Source: Roseibaca calidilacus
Lineage (GTDB): Bacteria > Pseudomonadota > Alphaproteobacteria > Rhodobacterales > Rhodobacteraceae
NCBI RefSeq assembly: GCF_001517585.1
Contig: NZ_FBYC01000004.1
Span: 2,003,501 to 2,067,500 of the forward strand
DNA length: 64,000 nucleotides
Direction of reading: 5' to 3'
Made by a program: the position numbers and the translations under genes
Notes under the pieces: generated by a model
Told to the model about the DNA's origin: nothing
The model's input: the letters and a program-made list of their open reading frames with translations, nothing else
Databases searched by the model: none
Shown: positions 1-8,526 of the stretch, piece by piece
Position numbering within the stretch: position 1 is the stretch's first letter
How the letters are laid out: each line of letters begins with the position of its first letter

Positions 1-1281
1 ATCAGCACGCGGTTCGACAAGGTGGATTCGCGGCTTAGCTTCGGGCATGTCGCAGAACCCGGCGAATATGCCACCACCGTCACGCGCCCTGACCTGTTTC
101 GCCATTACCTGCGCCAACAGATCGCGCTGTTGATGGAAAACCACAACATGCCGGTTTGGATCGGCGCGTCGCAAACCCCTATTCCACTGCACTTTGCCAT
201 GGCCGGGCGTGGCGATGTCACCCTGCCCGCGGGCGGCGAGATGGCTTTGTCCTTGCGCGATGTGTTCGACGTGCCGGATCTGGGCACCACCAATGACGAC
301 ATCGTCAATGGCGACCGGGTGCGCAATGCCGATGGGTCTTTGCCGCTGGCTTTGTTCACGGCGCAGCGTGTCGATTACTCGCTGGCACGGCTGGCGCATT
401 ACACCGCCACCACGCCAGAGCATTTCCAGAACCACATTCTATTCACCAACTACCAGTTCTACGTCGATGAATTCGAAGCCTTCGCCCGCGACATGCTGCG
501 CGATCCCGACAGCGGCTACACCGCTTTCGTCGCGCCGGGGGACGCCGTTATCACCGACCCGGATGGAGAGATCCCTCCCCTGCCCCGCCTGCCGCAAATG
601 CCGACCTATCACCTGAAACGGGCGATGGGCGCGGGCATTACACTGGTCAATATCGGCGTCGGCCCCTCGAATGCGAAAACCGCGACCGACCATATCGCGG
701 TGCTGCGCCCCCATGCGTGGCTGATGGTCGGCCATTGCGCGGGGCTGCGCAACTCTCAGGCGTTGGGCGATTTCGTTCTGGCCCATGCTTACTTGCGCGA
801 GGACAACGTGCTGGATGCCGATTTGCCGGTCTGGGTGCCCATCCCGGCGCTTGCGGAAATCCAGATCGCGCTGCAAGACGCGGTGGCGCAGGTGACCAAG
901 CTGGATGGCTACGGGCTGAAACAGATCATGCGCACCGGCACGGTCGCCACCATCGACAACCGCAATTGGGAGCTGCGCGACCAATCCGGCCCGGTGCAGC
1001 GGCTTAGCCAGTCGCGCGCGATCGCGCTGGACATGGAAAGCGCCACGATCGCGGCCAACGGGTTCCGCTTCCGGGTGCCCTATGGCACGCTTCTATGCGT
1101 GTCGGACAAGCCCTTGCATGGCGAATTGAAGCTGCCCGGCATGGCATCGAGCTTTTACAAAACGCAGGTCGCACGGCATTTGCAGATTGGCATTCGCGCC
1201 ATGGAACTGTTGCGCGACATGCCGCTGGAACGCATACACAGCCGGAAGTTGCGCAGCTTCAGCGAAACCGCGTTTTTGTGA
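1..1281 (+). CDS. amn: AMP nucleosidase (5'-partial)
   Basis: Hydrolyses AMP to adenine and ribose 5-phosphate in purine salvage and adenylate control. The reading frame is open from base 1, so the true start lies before the window; about 426 residues are visible against roughly 480-490 in the family. The N-terminal AMP nucleosidase domain (ThrPro-Asp-Leu-rich, with a VWIGASQTPIP stretch) is followed by a nucleoside-phosphorylase-like C-terminal half containing GVGPSNAKT, VGHCAGLRN and the substrate-binding ALDMESATIAANG segment. The GTG at 22 is only an internal codon. The next gene is 185 bases downstream. The assignment is firm from motif content; only the start is missing. Confidence 0.93.
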   Translation: MSTRFDKVDSRLSFGHVAEPGEYATTVTRPDLFRHYLRQQIALLMENHNMPVWIGASQTPIPLHFAMAGRGDVTLPAGGEMALSLRDVFDVPDLGTTNDDIVNGDRVRNADGSLPLALFTAQRVDYSLARLAHYTATTPEHFQNHILFTNYQFYVDEFEAFARDMLRDPDSGYTAFVAPGDAVITDPDGEIPPLPRLPQMPTYHLKRAMGAGITLVNIGVGPSNAKTATDHIAVLRPHAWLMVGHCAGLRNSQALGDFVLAHAYLREDNVLDADLPVWVPIPALAEIQIALQDAVAQVTKLDGYGLKQIMRTGTVATIDNRNWELRDQSGPVQRLSQSRAIALDMESATIAANGFRFRVPYGTLLCVSDKPLHGELKLPGMASSFYKTQVARHLQIGIRAMELLRDMPLERIHSRKLRSFSETAFL

Positions 1282-1466
1282 CAAACCGGCGTTCCGCGAC
1301 GACTGTTTTGCCAAAAGCAGCCAAATTTCGGTAGTTTTCCACGGGAAAAGTCGTTTTTGCGGGGTTCAAGGAATTGTCACTGCCCAGAAAACAAGGCTAG
1401 ATGCGCCTTGCAAATCAGCTCAGCGCTGCGCGAGCAAGGCAGTCCAAACCGAATTAGGAGAAAAGA

Positions 1467-1757
1467 ATGACCGCGAAACCGATGACCAAGACCCAGCTTG
1501 TCGCCGCACTGGCCGAAGAGATGGACGCCGACAAGAAAACCGCGAATGCCGCGCTGGACGCAATCGCCGCGCTGGTCATGCGCGAGGTCGCGGCAGGTGG
1601 CGCTGTCACCCTGCCCGGTATTGGCAAGGTCATGTGCCGCGCGCGCCCCGAACGTCAGGTCCGCAACCCCGCCACGGGCGAGACGATGACCAAGGAAGCC
1701 GACCGCGCCGTGAAGGTCACGATCGCCAAGGCCCTGAAAGACGCCGTCAACAGCTAA
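1467..1757 (+). CDS. HU family DNA-binding protein
   Basis: Small basic nucleoid protein of 96 residues, the usual HU size. It shows the family pattern: an N-terminal helix pair (TKTQLVAALAEEMDADKKTA), the core GAVTLPGIGKV, the beta-arm tip RPERQVRNPATGE and the C-terminal helix ending KALKDAVNS. It should dimerise and bend DNA without strong sequence preference. AGGAG at 1456-1460 is well placed for the ATG at 1467; the second in-frame ATG at 1482 is less well placed. It stands alone between amn and the thiolase gene and is followed by a hairpin with a T-tract. Whether it is HU or an HU-like paralogue cannot be decided here. Confidence 0.92.
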   Translation: MTAKPMTKTQLVAALAEEMDADKKTANAALDAIAALVMREVAAGGAVTLPGIGKVMCRARPERQVRNPATGETMTKEADRAVKVTIAKALKDAVNS

Positions 1758-1778
1758 GTGCTGCGACAGGTTGCGAAG

Positions 1779-1807
1779 GCGGGTGCGCGAAAGCGGCCCG
1801 TCTTTTT
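1779..1807 (+). terminator. Putative terminator after the HU-like gene
   Basis: An imperfect GC-rich stem (arms about 1779-1788 and 1793-1801, GAAA loop) runs directly into a T-rich tract (TCTTTTT). It lies 22 bases after the HU-like stop and before the thiolase ribosome binding site. The position fits intrinsic termination; the stem has an internal mismatch, so strength is uncertain. Confidence 0.5.
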
Positions 1808-1872
1808 CTATGCGCGCAAGCTCTGGCCAAGTGCGGGGGCGCGGTCTAACCTCTCTGACGGGAGGAAACACC

Positions 1873-3042
1873 ATGGCGAATGCGCAGATCGTGGGCTGGT
1901 CCCACACCCTTTTCGGCAAATCTGAAGCCGAGAGCACCGAAGCCTTGATAGCGCAGGCCCTTGCCCCGGCGTTGGAACATGCGGGCATCGGGGCCGAAGA
2001 TGTCGACGGTATTTTCGTAGGCGTCTACAATAACGGCTTTTCCAAGCAAGATTTTCAGGGCGCATTGGTAGCCATGGCGGATGACCGTTTCGCCCACACC
2101 CCCGCCACCCGCTATGAAAACGCCTGCGCCACCGGGTCGGCTGCCCTACATGGCGCGATGGATTTCATCGAATCCGGGCGCGGGCGCATTGCGCTGGTGG
2201 TGGGCGCGGAAAAGATGACCGCCACCCCGATTGCTGAAGTGGGTGACATTCTGCTGGGTGCCAGCTACCGGGCCGAGGAAGCCGAGGTCGAGGGCGGCTT
2301 CGCGGGCCTGTTCGGCCAGATCGCCGCCAGCTATTTCCAGCGATACGGTGACAAGTCGGAAGAACTGGCCATGATCGCCGCCAAGAACCACGCCAATGGC
2401 ATGAAAAACCCTTTGGCGCATATGCGCAAACCGTTTGATGTTGCGTTTTGCAACACGGTCTCTGACAAGAACCCGCGCGTGGCCGGCCCCTTGCGGCGCA
2501 CCGATTGCTCGCTGGTCAGCGATGGCGCGGCGGTGCTGGTGCTGGCGGATGCGGACACCGCCGCAACCCTCAACCGCGCAATCGCGTTTCGCGCGCGGGC
2601 ACATGCCAATGACATCATGGCGCTATCGCGCCGCGACGTGCTGGAATTCAGGGGCGCGCGGCTGGCATGGGCCAAGGCGCTGGCCGAGGCGGCTGTCACG
2701 CTAGATGACCTGTCGTTGGTGGAAACGCATGACTGTTTCACCATTGCCGAGTTGCTGGAATACGAGGCGATGGGGCTGGCCGAACCCGGCCAAGGGGGCC
2801 GCGTCATCCGCGAGGGCATAACCGCCAAGGACGGGCGCTTGCCGGTGAACCCCTCGGGCGGGCTGAAATCCAAGGGCCACCCGATTGGGGCCACCGGCGT
2901 GTCGATGCATGTCATGGCTGCGCAACACCTGACAAATGACGCGGGCGAGATGCAAATCCCCGGCGCGACCATGGCGGGCGTGTTCAATATGGGGGGTGCG
3001 GCCGTCACGAATTACGTCTCCATCATGGAGCGGGTGAAGTGA
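1873..3042 (+). CDS. Thiolase family acetyl-CoA acetyltransferase (SCP2-thiolase-like)
   Basis: Cytoplasmic thiolase of 389 residues. The acylated cysteine sits in ENACATGSAA, and the catalytic histidines in VETHDCFTIAE and in the GLKSKGHPIGATG signature near the C-terminus. The first-Cys context and length resemble the SCP2/lipid-transfer-like thiolases rather than PhaA. The start at 1873 is chosen because GGGAGGA lies 8-14 bases upstream; the longer frame from 1771 has no such site and runs through the terminator region. The ligase starts within a few bases of the stop, so the two are co-transcribed. It probably cleaves or forms a beta-ketoacyl-CoA made from the ligase product; the substrate is unknown. 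Confidence 0.88.
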   Translation: MANAQIVGWSHTLFGKSEAESTEALIAQALAPALEHAGIGAEDVDGIFVGVYNNGFSKQDFQGALVAMADDRFAHTPATRYENACATGSAALHGAMDFIESGRGRIALVVGAEKMTATPIAEVGDILLGASYRAEEAEVEGGFAGLFGQIAASYFQRYGDKSEELAMIAAKNHANGMKNPLAHMRKPFDVAFCNTVSDKNPRVAGPLRRTDCSLVSDGAAVLVLADADTAATLNRAIAFRARAHANDIMALSRRDVLEFRGARLAWAKALAEAAVTLDDLSLVETHDCFTIAELLEYEAMGLAEPGQGGRVIREGITAKDGRLPVNPSGGLKSKGHPIGATGVSMHVMAAQHLTNDAGEMQIPGATMAGVFNMGGAAVTNYVSIMERVK

Positions 3043-3044
3043 TC

Positions 3045-4613
3045 ATGGACCTGTCGCACGGCATGACGCCGGTTTCGACCCGGGTGATGAACCTGTCGCA
3101 CCTGCTGACCGAAAGCGCGCGGCGCGCGCCCGGTGACATCGGGCTGGTCTGGGGCGAGCAATCATGGACATGGGCCGAGTTGGACGCCCGCGCCACCGCC
3201 TTCGCCCGCGTGCTTGCGCAAGACTATGGCGTGGCCAAGGGCGACCGCGTGCTGGTGCAATCGGCCAATTGCAACCAGATGTTCGAAGCGGTCTTCGGCT
3301 GCTGGCGCGCAGGTGCCGTGTGGGTGCCTGCCAATTTTCGCCAATCGCCGGATGACGTGGCCTATCTGGCGCAATCCTCTGGCGCGAAGGTTCTGCTGTG
3401 CGGGGCGGAATTTGCCGACCACGCGCGCGCCTGTGCCCTGCCCACCATCGCCATTGGCGCGGCAGAGTTCGGCCCGGATTACGAGGCACTGATCGCGCCG
3501 CATCTGGGCCAGCCGCAGCCGGTGGCAGAGGTGTTCCGCGACGACCCGTGCTGGTTTTTCTTCACATCGGGCACCACGGGTCGGCCAAAGGCGGCGGTGC
3601 TGACGCATGGGCAGATGGCCTTTGTCATCACCAACCACCTGTGCGACCTGATGCCCGCGACCGGGCCAGAGGATGCCTCGCTTGTGGTGGCGCCCTTGTC
3701 GCATGGCGCGGGCGTGCATCAACTGAGCCAAGTAGCGCATGGGGTGAAAACCATCCTGCCCAAGGGCGCGAAGTTTGACCCGGACGAACTTTGGGCGCTG
3801 GTGGCAAAATGGCGGGTGACCAACATGTTCACCGTCCCGACCATCGTGAAACTGCTGGTCGAACACCCGGCGGTGGACGCGCATGACCATACCTCTTTGC
3901 GCTATGTCATCTATGCAGGCGCGCCCATGTATCGCGCCGACCAGATCCGCGCGCTGGACAAGTTGGGGCCGGTGCTGGTGCAGTATTTCGGGCTGGGCGA
4001 GGTGACGGGCAACATCACCGTGCTGCCGCCCGCGCATCACCACAGGGACGACGCGGCCATGCGCATCGGCACCTGCGGCTTTGCCCGCACAGGGATGCAG
4101 GTGCAGATCCAAGATGCCGAGGGGCGCGAGGTGGCGGCGGGAGAGACGGGCGAGATTGCTGTCATTGGCCCCGCCGTGTTTGCAGGCTATTTCAACAATC
4201 CCGACGCCAATGCCAAGTCCTTTCGCAATGGCTGGTTCCTGACTGGTGATCTGGGGCATATGGATGCCGAGGGCTTCGTCTACCTGACAGGCCGCGCTTC
4301 GGACATGTATATTTCGGGCGGGTCGAACATCTACCCACGCGAGATTGAGGAAAAGCTGCTGATGCACCCCGCCATTTCCGAGGTCGCAGTGCTGGGCGTG
4401 CCCGACCCGGTTTGGGGCGAGGTGGGGATGGCGGTGTGCGTGTGCCATGGCGATCCGCCCGCCGACCTGCTGGATTGGCTGTCGGGCAAGATCGCGCGCT
4501 ACAAACTGCCGCGTCATGTCGTGTTCTGGGACGCATTGCCGAAATCCGCCTATGGCAAGATCACAAAACAGACGATCCGCGCGGAGTTAGACGCACGCGG
4601 GCAATTGCCATGA
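3045..4613 (+). CDS. AMP-dependent acyl-CoA synthetase/ligase
   Basis: Activates a carboxylic acid to its CoA thioester through an acyl-AMP. The adenylation-domain signature is FTSGTTGRPKAAVLTH (about residue 170), with YFGLGEVTGN and the TGDLGHMDAEGFVYLTGR hinge, and a C-terminal lysine in SAYGKITKQ. At 522 residues it has the normal class size. Start choice: an ATG at 3045 or a GTG at 3039 that overlaps the thiolase stop; both give the same protein within two residues. The stop overlaps the start of the DUF296 gene (ATGA). Substrate cannot be read from sequence; benzoate/medium-chain/fatty-acid ligases are all possible. Confidence 0.88.
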   Translation: MDLSHGMTPVSTRVMNLSHLLTESARRAPGDIGLVWGEQSWTWAELDARATAFARVLAQDYGVAKGDRVLVQSANCNQMFEAVFGCWRAGAVWVPANFRQSPDDVAYLAQSSGAKVLLCGAEFADHARACALPTIAIGAAEFGPDYEALIAPHLGQPQPVAEVFRDDPCWFFFTSGTTGRPKAAVLTHGQMAFVITNHLCDLMPATGPEDASLVVAPLSHGAGVHQLSQVAHGVKTILPKGAKFDPDELWALVAKWRVTNMFTVPTIVKLLVEHPAVDAHDHTSLRYVIYAGAPMYRADQIRALDKLGPVLVQYFGLGEVTGNITVLPPAHHHRDDAAMRIGTCGFARTGMQVQIQDAEGREVAAGETGEIAVIGPAVFAGYFNNPDANAKSFRNGWFLTGDLGHMDAEGFVYLTGRASDMYISGGSNIYPREIEEKLLMHPAISEVAVLGVPDPVWGEVGMAVCVCHGDPPADLLDWLSGKIARYKLPRHVVFWDALPKSAYGKITKQTIRAELDARGQLP

Positions 4614-5422
4614 TCCGCCGCGTTGTCCATCCCGGCCCGGCGGTGGAGCCGCGCGTGACCGCGCTGCCGGTGCAGGCGCATCCGGTAAAGGTGGTGCTTC
4701 GCGGCGGTCTGCCCTTTGGGCAGGCCGTAGCAGAGGCTTTGGAAACGTTCGACGGCGGTTTTCTGGAGCTGCGCGACGTGGCGATGGACCCGCTGGCCTA
4801 TGTCATCCCCGGCCCGGCGCAGAACGGCCACGCCGCGTGGTATAGCGAAACGCACCAGATGGGCGCGGGCGCGCGGATCGTGCAAGGCTGCGTGCACTTA
4901 GGCTGGCGCGAGGGCGCGCGGTTCACCCATACGCATGGTATCTGGGCAGATGATACAGGCGCGCGGCATATGGGGCATATCCTGCCCGAGCAAGCGGTGA
5001 TCGCGCGCGATTGCACCGTGGCGGGTTGGGGGCTGACGGAGGGCTGTCTGGTGGCGCGGCCCGACCCGGAAACCGCCTTTACCCTGTTCCAGCCAGAGGC
5101 GCGCGATGCGCAGGACGGTGGCACGCCTGCGCATCTGGTTATGCTTCGGCCCAATCAGGACATTGGCACAGCGCTGAGCGGGTTGGGGCTGACAGGCCGC
5201 TTGCTGGGCTTGGGCAGCCTGATCGGCACACAGATGGAAGGCGGCGCGGCGCTGGACAGCTACGCGACAGAGATTTTGCTGACAGACGGCCATATCGGGC
5301 CGGAGGGCGCGGTTCTGGATGCCGCCAGCATCGGGCTGGATGGCCGGATGATCGAAGGGCGATTAGCGGCGGGAGTGAATGCGGTTCTGGTCACGGCAGA
5401 GCTTTTGGTTCTGACCAAATAG
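4610..5422 (+). CDS. DUF296/PPC-domain protein, tandem
   Basis: A 270-residue protein whose start overlaps the ligase stop as ATGA, indicating translational coupling. The middle shows the PPC (DUF296) hallmarks: a FTHTHGIWAD segment followed by GHILPEQ, the His cluster that binds metal in bacterial members. A second similar half follows (VVLRGGL near the start, GLGSLIGTQMEGGAALDSY near residue 200), so it appears to be two fused PPC-like domains. Bacterial PPC proteins form trimers with a metal site but have no assigned reaction. Its place as third gene after a thiolase and an acyl-CoA ligase suggests a role with an acyl-CoA or its acid; this is inference only. Confidence 0.75.
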   Translation: MIRRVVHPGPAVEPRVTALPVQAHPVKVVLRGGLPFGQAVAEALETFDGGFLELRDVAMDPLAYVIPGPAQNGHAAWYSETHQMGAGARIVQGCVHLGWREGARFTHTHGIWADDTGARHMGHILPEQAVIARDCTVAGWGLTEGCLVARPDPETAFTLFQPEARDAQDGGTPAHLVMLRPNQDIGTALSGLGLTGRLLGLGSLIGTQMEGGAALDSYATEILLTDGHIGPEGAVLDAASIGLDGRMIEGRLAAGVNAVLVTAELLVLTK

Positions 5423-5448
5423 CGGGCTGCGCCCAAGCCTTTTCCTTA

Positions 5449-5487
5449 GGGGGCTTTGCCCCCGTCTGGCCCCTTGTGGGGCCAGAC
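5449..5487. terminator. Double hairpin between convergent genes
   Basis: Two adjoining perfect hairpins: GGGGGC-TTT-GCCCCC (5449-5463) and a 10-bp stem GTCTGGCCCC-TTGT-GGGGCCAGAC (5464-5487). They fill the gap between the convergent DUF296 and mct stops and could end transcripts from both sides. No long T-tract follows on either strand. Confidence 0.6.
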
Positions 5488-5494
5488 TCCCCCA

Positions 5495-5517
5495 GGATAT
5501 TTGGACAAGGATGAAAG
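5495..5517. repeat. Dispersed ATATTTGG...GATGAAAG motif, copy 1
   Basis: GGATATTTGGACAAGGATGAAA just outside the stop of a minus-strand gene at a convergent junction. It closely matches GAGTATTTTTGGCAAGATGAAA at 53139-53160, which lies in the same position relative to another convergent gene pair. Similar strings recur at gene ends in Rhodobacterales as far as I recall; function unknown. Confidence 0.5.
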
Positions 5518-5519
5518 GC

Positions 5520-6740
5520 TTAGGGTTTGCCTTGTTTGACCACACCTGCGTCGAAGAGCTGTGCGATTTCCGTGTCGGGCAGACCGATCACATCGCCCAA
5601 GATCGCTTCGGTATGTTCGCCAAGGATGGGCGCGCGGCGCGGGGTTTCGCGCGGGTCATGGCTAAAGGACATGGGCGAGCCGGGTACGCGGTAACGGCCG
5701 ATGCCGGGCTGGTCGAGCTGCGCGAACATGGGGTTGTCGAGCGACATATCCTCGTCCTCGGCCACAGCCTGTTTGAAGTCGCGGAATTGCGCCCATGTCA
5801 CGCCGCCATCGTCAAAGGCCTTGGCGAAATCCTCGACCCGGCGCGCGGCGAACCATGGGCGCAGCACCTCTGTGATGGCGTGACGGTGCTGCCAGCGCGC
5901 GCCCTCGCCTGCCAGCGAGGTGCCGAGTTGCGTTTCCAGTGCCTTGATGGCGTCGGTGGTGCCTGTGACCTTCAGCAGGTTGCGCCATTGCCGGTCGGTC
6001 AGGCCAATGACCATGACGCGCTTGCCATCGGCGCAAAGGAAATCCTGCCCATATGCGCCATACAGCGCATTGCCGGATTTGGGGCGCGATATGCCGTTCA
6101 CCTCAACCTCTCCGATCACGCCCAGATGGCCGAGCATTGCGGCGGCGACATCCTTGAGCGCCAGATCGACCGCAGAGCCGTGGCCATGGCGCAAGCGCTT
6201 GCGCTCTGCCGCCAAGAGCGCCGAGACGACCATGTTGCCCGCGATGCAATCCCAGGCGGGCAGCGCGTGCGCGACGGGTTCAGTGGAGCCCTCGGGACCG
6301 GTTGCCATGGGAAAGCCCAAGGCCGGGTTCACGGTATAATCCACCGCCGGGCGGCCTGCGCGATCGCCCGTCAGCGTGACCATGCACAGATCGGGGCGGC
6401 GGGCCGACAGGGTTTCGTAATCCATCCAGCCGCGCACGCGCAGATTGGTGATGAACAGGCCCGCATCTTCGCCCGGTGCGCAGATCAGTTCCGAGATGAT
6501 CTCGCGCCCGCGCGGGTGTTTCATGTCGATGGCAATCGACCGTTTGCCCTTGTTCATGCCCGCCCAGAACATGCTTGCGCCCGACGGGGCGACAGGCCAG
6601 CGCCCGGCATCCAAGCCGCCTTCAACCCGGTCGAAGCGGATGACATCGGCCCCCATCTGCGCCAGCGTCATGCCAGCAAGCGGCACGGCGACAAACGCGG
6701 ACCCTTCGACCACGCGCATACCTTTCAGGATGCCGCTCAT
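5520..6740 (-). CDS. mct: Mesaconyl-CoA C1-C4 CoA transferase (CaiB/BaiF class III)
   Basis: Intramolecular transferase that moves CoA from the C1 to the C4 carboxyl of mesaconate. It is 406 residues long with the class III CoA-transferase fold. The N-terminus (GMRVVEGSAFVAVPLAGMTL, DVIRFD, NKGKRSIAIDMKHPRG) closely follows the Chloroflexus Mct sequence as I recall it, including the PAWD motif (D164 here) carrying the catalytic Asp of that enzyme and the LGEHTEAIL end. The ATG overlaps the upstream meh stop (ATGA). It is the last gene of the six-gene operon. A generic formyl-CoA-transferase-like enzyme is the alternative, but the neighbouring mesaconyl-C4-CoA hydratase makes Mct much more likely. 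Confidence 0.82.
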   Translation of the reverse strand: MSGILKGMRVVEGSAFVAVPLAGMTLAQMGADVIRFDRVEGGLDAGRWPVAPSGASMFWAGMNKGKRSIAIDMKHPRGREIISELICAPGEDAGLFITNLRVRGWMDYETLSARRPDLCMVTLTGDRAGRPAVDYTVNPALGFPMATGPEGSTEPVAHALPAWDCIAGNMVVSALLAAERKRLRHGHGSAVDLALKDVAAAMLGHLGVIGEVEVNGISRPKSGNALYGAYGQDFLCADGKRVMVIGLTDRQWRNLLKVTGTTDAIKALETQLGTSLAGEGARWQHRHAITEVLRPWFAARRVEDFAKAFDDGGVTWAQFRDFKQAVAEDEDMSLDNPMFAQLDQPGIGRYRVPGSPMSFSHDPRETPRRAPILGEHTEAILGDVIGLPDTEIAQLFDAGVVKQGKP

Positions 6741-7618
6741 GCAGCCCACTCCATCCGGGCCTGCATACATTGATGGTTCGAAATAGCGGCAACGCTGCAC
6801 AGGTCCACGGCGGGCGCATCGGGGTCCATCCGGCCCACGGCGGCCATGTCTTCGGTGTGGAACATCGGGTGCACTCCTTTGAAGCGGAAGCGTTTTGGCA
6901 CCTGCCCGGTATGGCGGCAGGCTGCTTCCATCAACAGGCAGGCCTGCATCGGCCCGTGTACGATCAGGGCGGGGTATTTTTCAACCTCGCGCGCATAGGG
7001 CATGTCGTAATGAATGCGATGCGCATTGAAGGTGACGGCGGAAAAACGGAACAGCCGCGCTTCGTTCATCGGCACGACCTCGCGGAAATCGGGCGCGTCG
7101 GGCGCAGGAATGGCGCGGGGCGGGCGGAAGCTGTCGGGCATGTCCAGATAGACGATGTCCTGTTCTTCGCGGATGGCCCCGTTCTTGCCGTGCAAATCAT
7201 GGCCCACGCGGACGAAATACATAGACCCGGTGCTGCCCTGCTTTTCCGTGACTGACAGAATTTCAGAGCGGCGGTGCAAAACCTCTCCGACGTCCAGCAT
7301 ACCCGTCCATTCCAGCTTGCCCCCCGCCCACATGCGGCGCGGGTAGGGCAAGGGCGGCAGGAAGCGGCCCAGCGCGGGGTGGCCGTCTGCTCCCAATTCG
7401 GACAATGGTACGAATTCGGGAAACGCGATCCAGTGCCACAAGGGCGGCAGCGGCGCGCCGACCGCCAAGTCATGTGCCGGGGCCGCGGCGTGCGACAGGG
7501 TCGCCGCCATCATGCCCGCCAAGTTGGGCGTCAGCGCGCCAGCGTGTTCTTCCACGCGGCCGACCCATGCTTGCGGATCGGCCACGGTTGCGTCGTCATA
7601 CCCTTCGGGGTGCATCAT
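6737..7618 (-). CDS. meh: Mesaconyl-C4-CoA hydratase (MaoC/FAS1-type double hot dog)
   Basis: Predicted to hydrate mesaconyl-C4-CoA to (S)-citramalyl-CoA. The 293-residue protein has the layout of the HTD2/FAS1-like dehydratase group: an N-terminal hot-dog half (LPYPRRMWAGG, GSTGSMYFVRV, EEQDIVY) and a C-terminal half with the active-site loop FRFSAVTFNAHRIHYD followed by YALIVHGPM-like YPALIVHGPMQ. This architecture is shared by mesaconyl-C4-CoA hydratase of the 3-hydroxypropionate bicycle and by itaconyl-CoA hydratases. The start overlaps the mtkB stop by four bases; a second ATG lies at 7615. Linkage to mct and malyl-CoA lyase supports Meh over itaconyl-CoA hydratase. Confidence 0.8.
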   Translation of the reverse strand: MMHPEGYDDATVADPQAWVGRVEEHAGALTPNLAGMMAATLSHAAAPAHDLAVGAPLPPLWHWIAFPEFVPLSELGADGHPALGRFLPPLPYPRRMWAGGKLEWTGMLDVGEVLHRRSEILSVTEKQGSTGSMYFVRVGHDLHGKNGAIREEQDIVYLDMPDSFRPPRAIPAPDAPDFREVVPMNEARLFRFSAVTFNAHRIHYDMPYAREVEKYPALIVHGPMQACLLMEAACRHTGQVPKRFRFKGVHPMFHTEDMAAVGRMDPDAPAVDLCSVAAISNHQCMQARMEWAA

Positions 7619-8511
7619 GCAGCAGCCTTTTTGCCAAGAATCTCTGCCACCGTCGCCCCCATGGAGGACGGGTTCGGCGCGACCTTGATGCCTGCTTCCT
7701 GAAGGATCACAACCTTTTCCTGCGCGCTTTCGCCAAAGGCAGAGATGATCGCGCCAGCATGGCCCATCTTCCGGCCCTTGGGGGCGGAAAGCCCTGCAAT
7801 ATAGGCCGCGACCGGTTTGGTCATGTGGTCGCGGATGTATTCGGCGGCTTCGGCTTCCTGTGGGCCACCGATTTCGCCGATCATCATCACGGCATCGGTG
7901 TCGGGATCATTCTCGAACAGTTCAAGGATGTCGCGGAAGCTGGAACCGTTGATCGGATCGCCCCCAATGCCGACAGACGTGGACACGCCAATGCCCAGTT
8001 CCTTCATCTGGCTGGCGGCCTCATAGCCCAGCGTGCCAGAACGCCCGACAATGCCCACACGCCCCGGCATGTAGATATGCGGCGGCATGATGCCCATAAA
8101 GCCAATGCCGGGGCTGATGACGCCTGCGCAATTCGGCCCGATCAGGCGCATCTTGCGGGTTTCCTTGTAGCGGCGCAGGAAGCGTTTGACCTTCATCATG
8201 TCTTGCGCAGGAATGCCGTCTGCCACGCTGACGGCCACGCGGATGCCTGCATCGGCCGCTTCCATCATCGCATCGGCGGCCACGGGCGGCGGCACGAACA
8301 TCAAGGACGCATCGGCGCCGGTGGCCTCAACAGCTTCGCGCACAGTGTTGAACACGGGCTTGCCCAGCACCGTGGTGCCGCCGCGACCGGGGGTCACGCC
8401 GCCCACGACATTGGTGCCGGTTTCGATCATTTCCTGCGCGTGGAACTGGCCAATACGGCCCGAAATGCCCTGCACGATGATCTTGGTTTCTGGAGTGATC
8501 AGGATCGCCAT
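7615..8511 (-). CDS. mtkB: Malate-CoA ligase (malate thiokinase) alpha subunit
   Basis: Nucleotide-binding and phosphohistidine subunit of the ATP-dependent ligase making L-malyl-CoA from malate. It has a CoA-binding Rossmann N-terminus (IIVQGISGRIGQFHAQ, GTNVVGGVTPGRGG), the GPNCAGVISPG motif and the phosphorylated His in KGRKMGHAGAII, 298 residues in all. The beta subunit lies immediately upstream (15-base gap). Succinyl-CoA synthetase alpha is a paralogue, but the neighbouring malyl-CoA lyase and the close resemblance to Methylobacterium MtkB (for example IPAQDMM, SVGIGGDPINGSSF) favour malate as substrate. Housekeeping sucCD would normally sit in the TCA operon instead. Confidence 0.87.
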   Translation of the reverse strand: MAILITPETKIIVQGISGRIGQFHAQEMIETGTNVVGGVTPGRGGTTVLGKPVFNTVREAVEATGADASLMFVPPPVAADAMMEAADAGIRVAVSVADGIPAQDMMKVKRFLRRYKETRKMRLIGPNCAGVISPGIGFMGIMPPHIYMPGRVGIVGRSGTLGYEAASQMKELGIGVSTSVGIGGDPINGSSFRDILELFENDPDTDAVMMIGEIGGPQEAEAAEYIRDHMTKPVAAYIAGLSAPKGRKMGHAGAIISAFGESAQEKVVILQEAGIKVAPNPSSMGATVAEILGKKAAA

Positions 8512-8526
8512 AGGAATGGTCCTTTC

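Noticed and set aside
3162-4517. 451-codon minus-strand frame over the acyl-CoA ligase
   Set aside because: Antisense to a gene with clear adenylation motifs.
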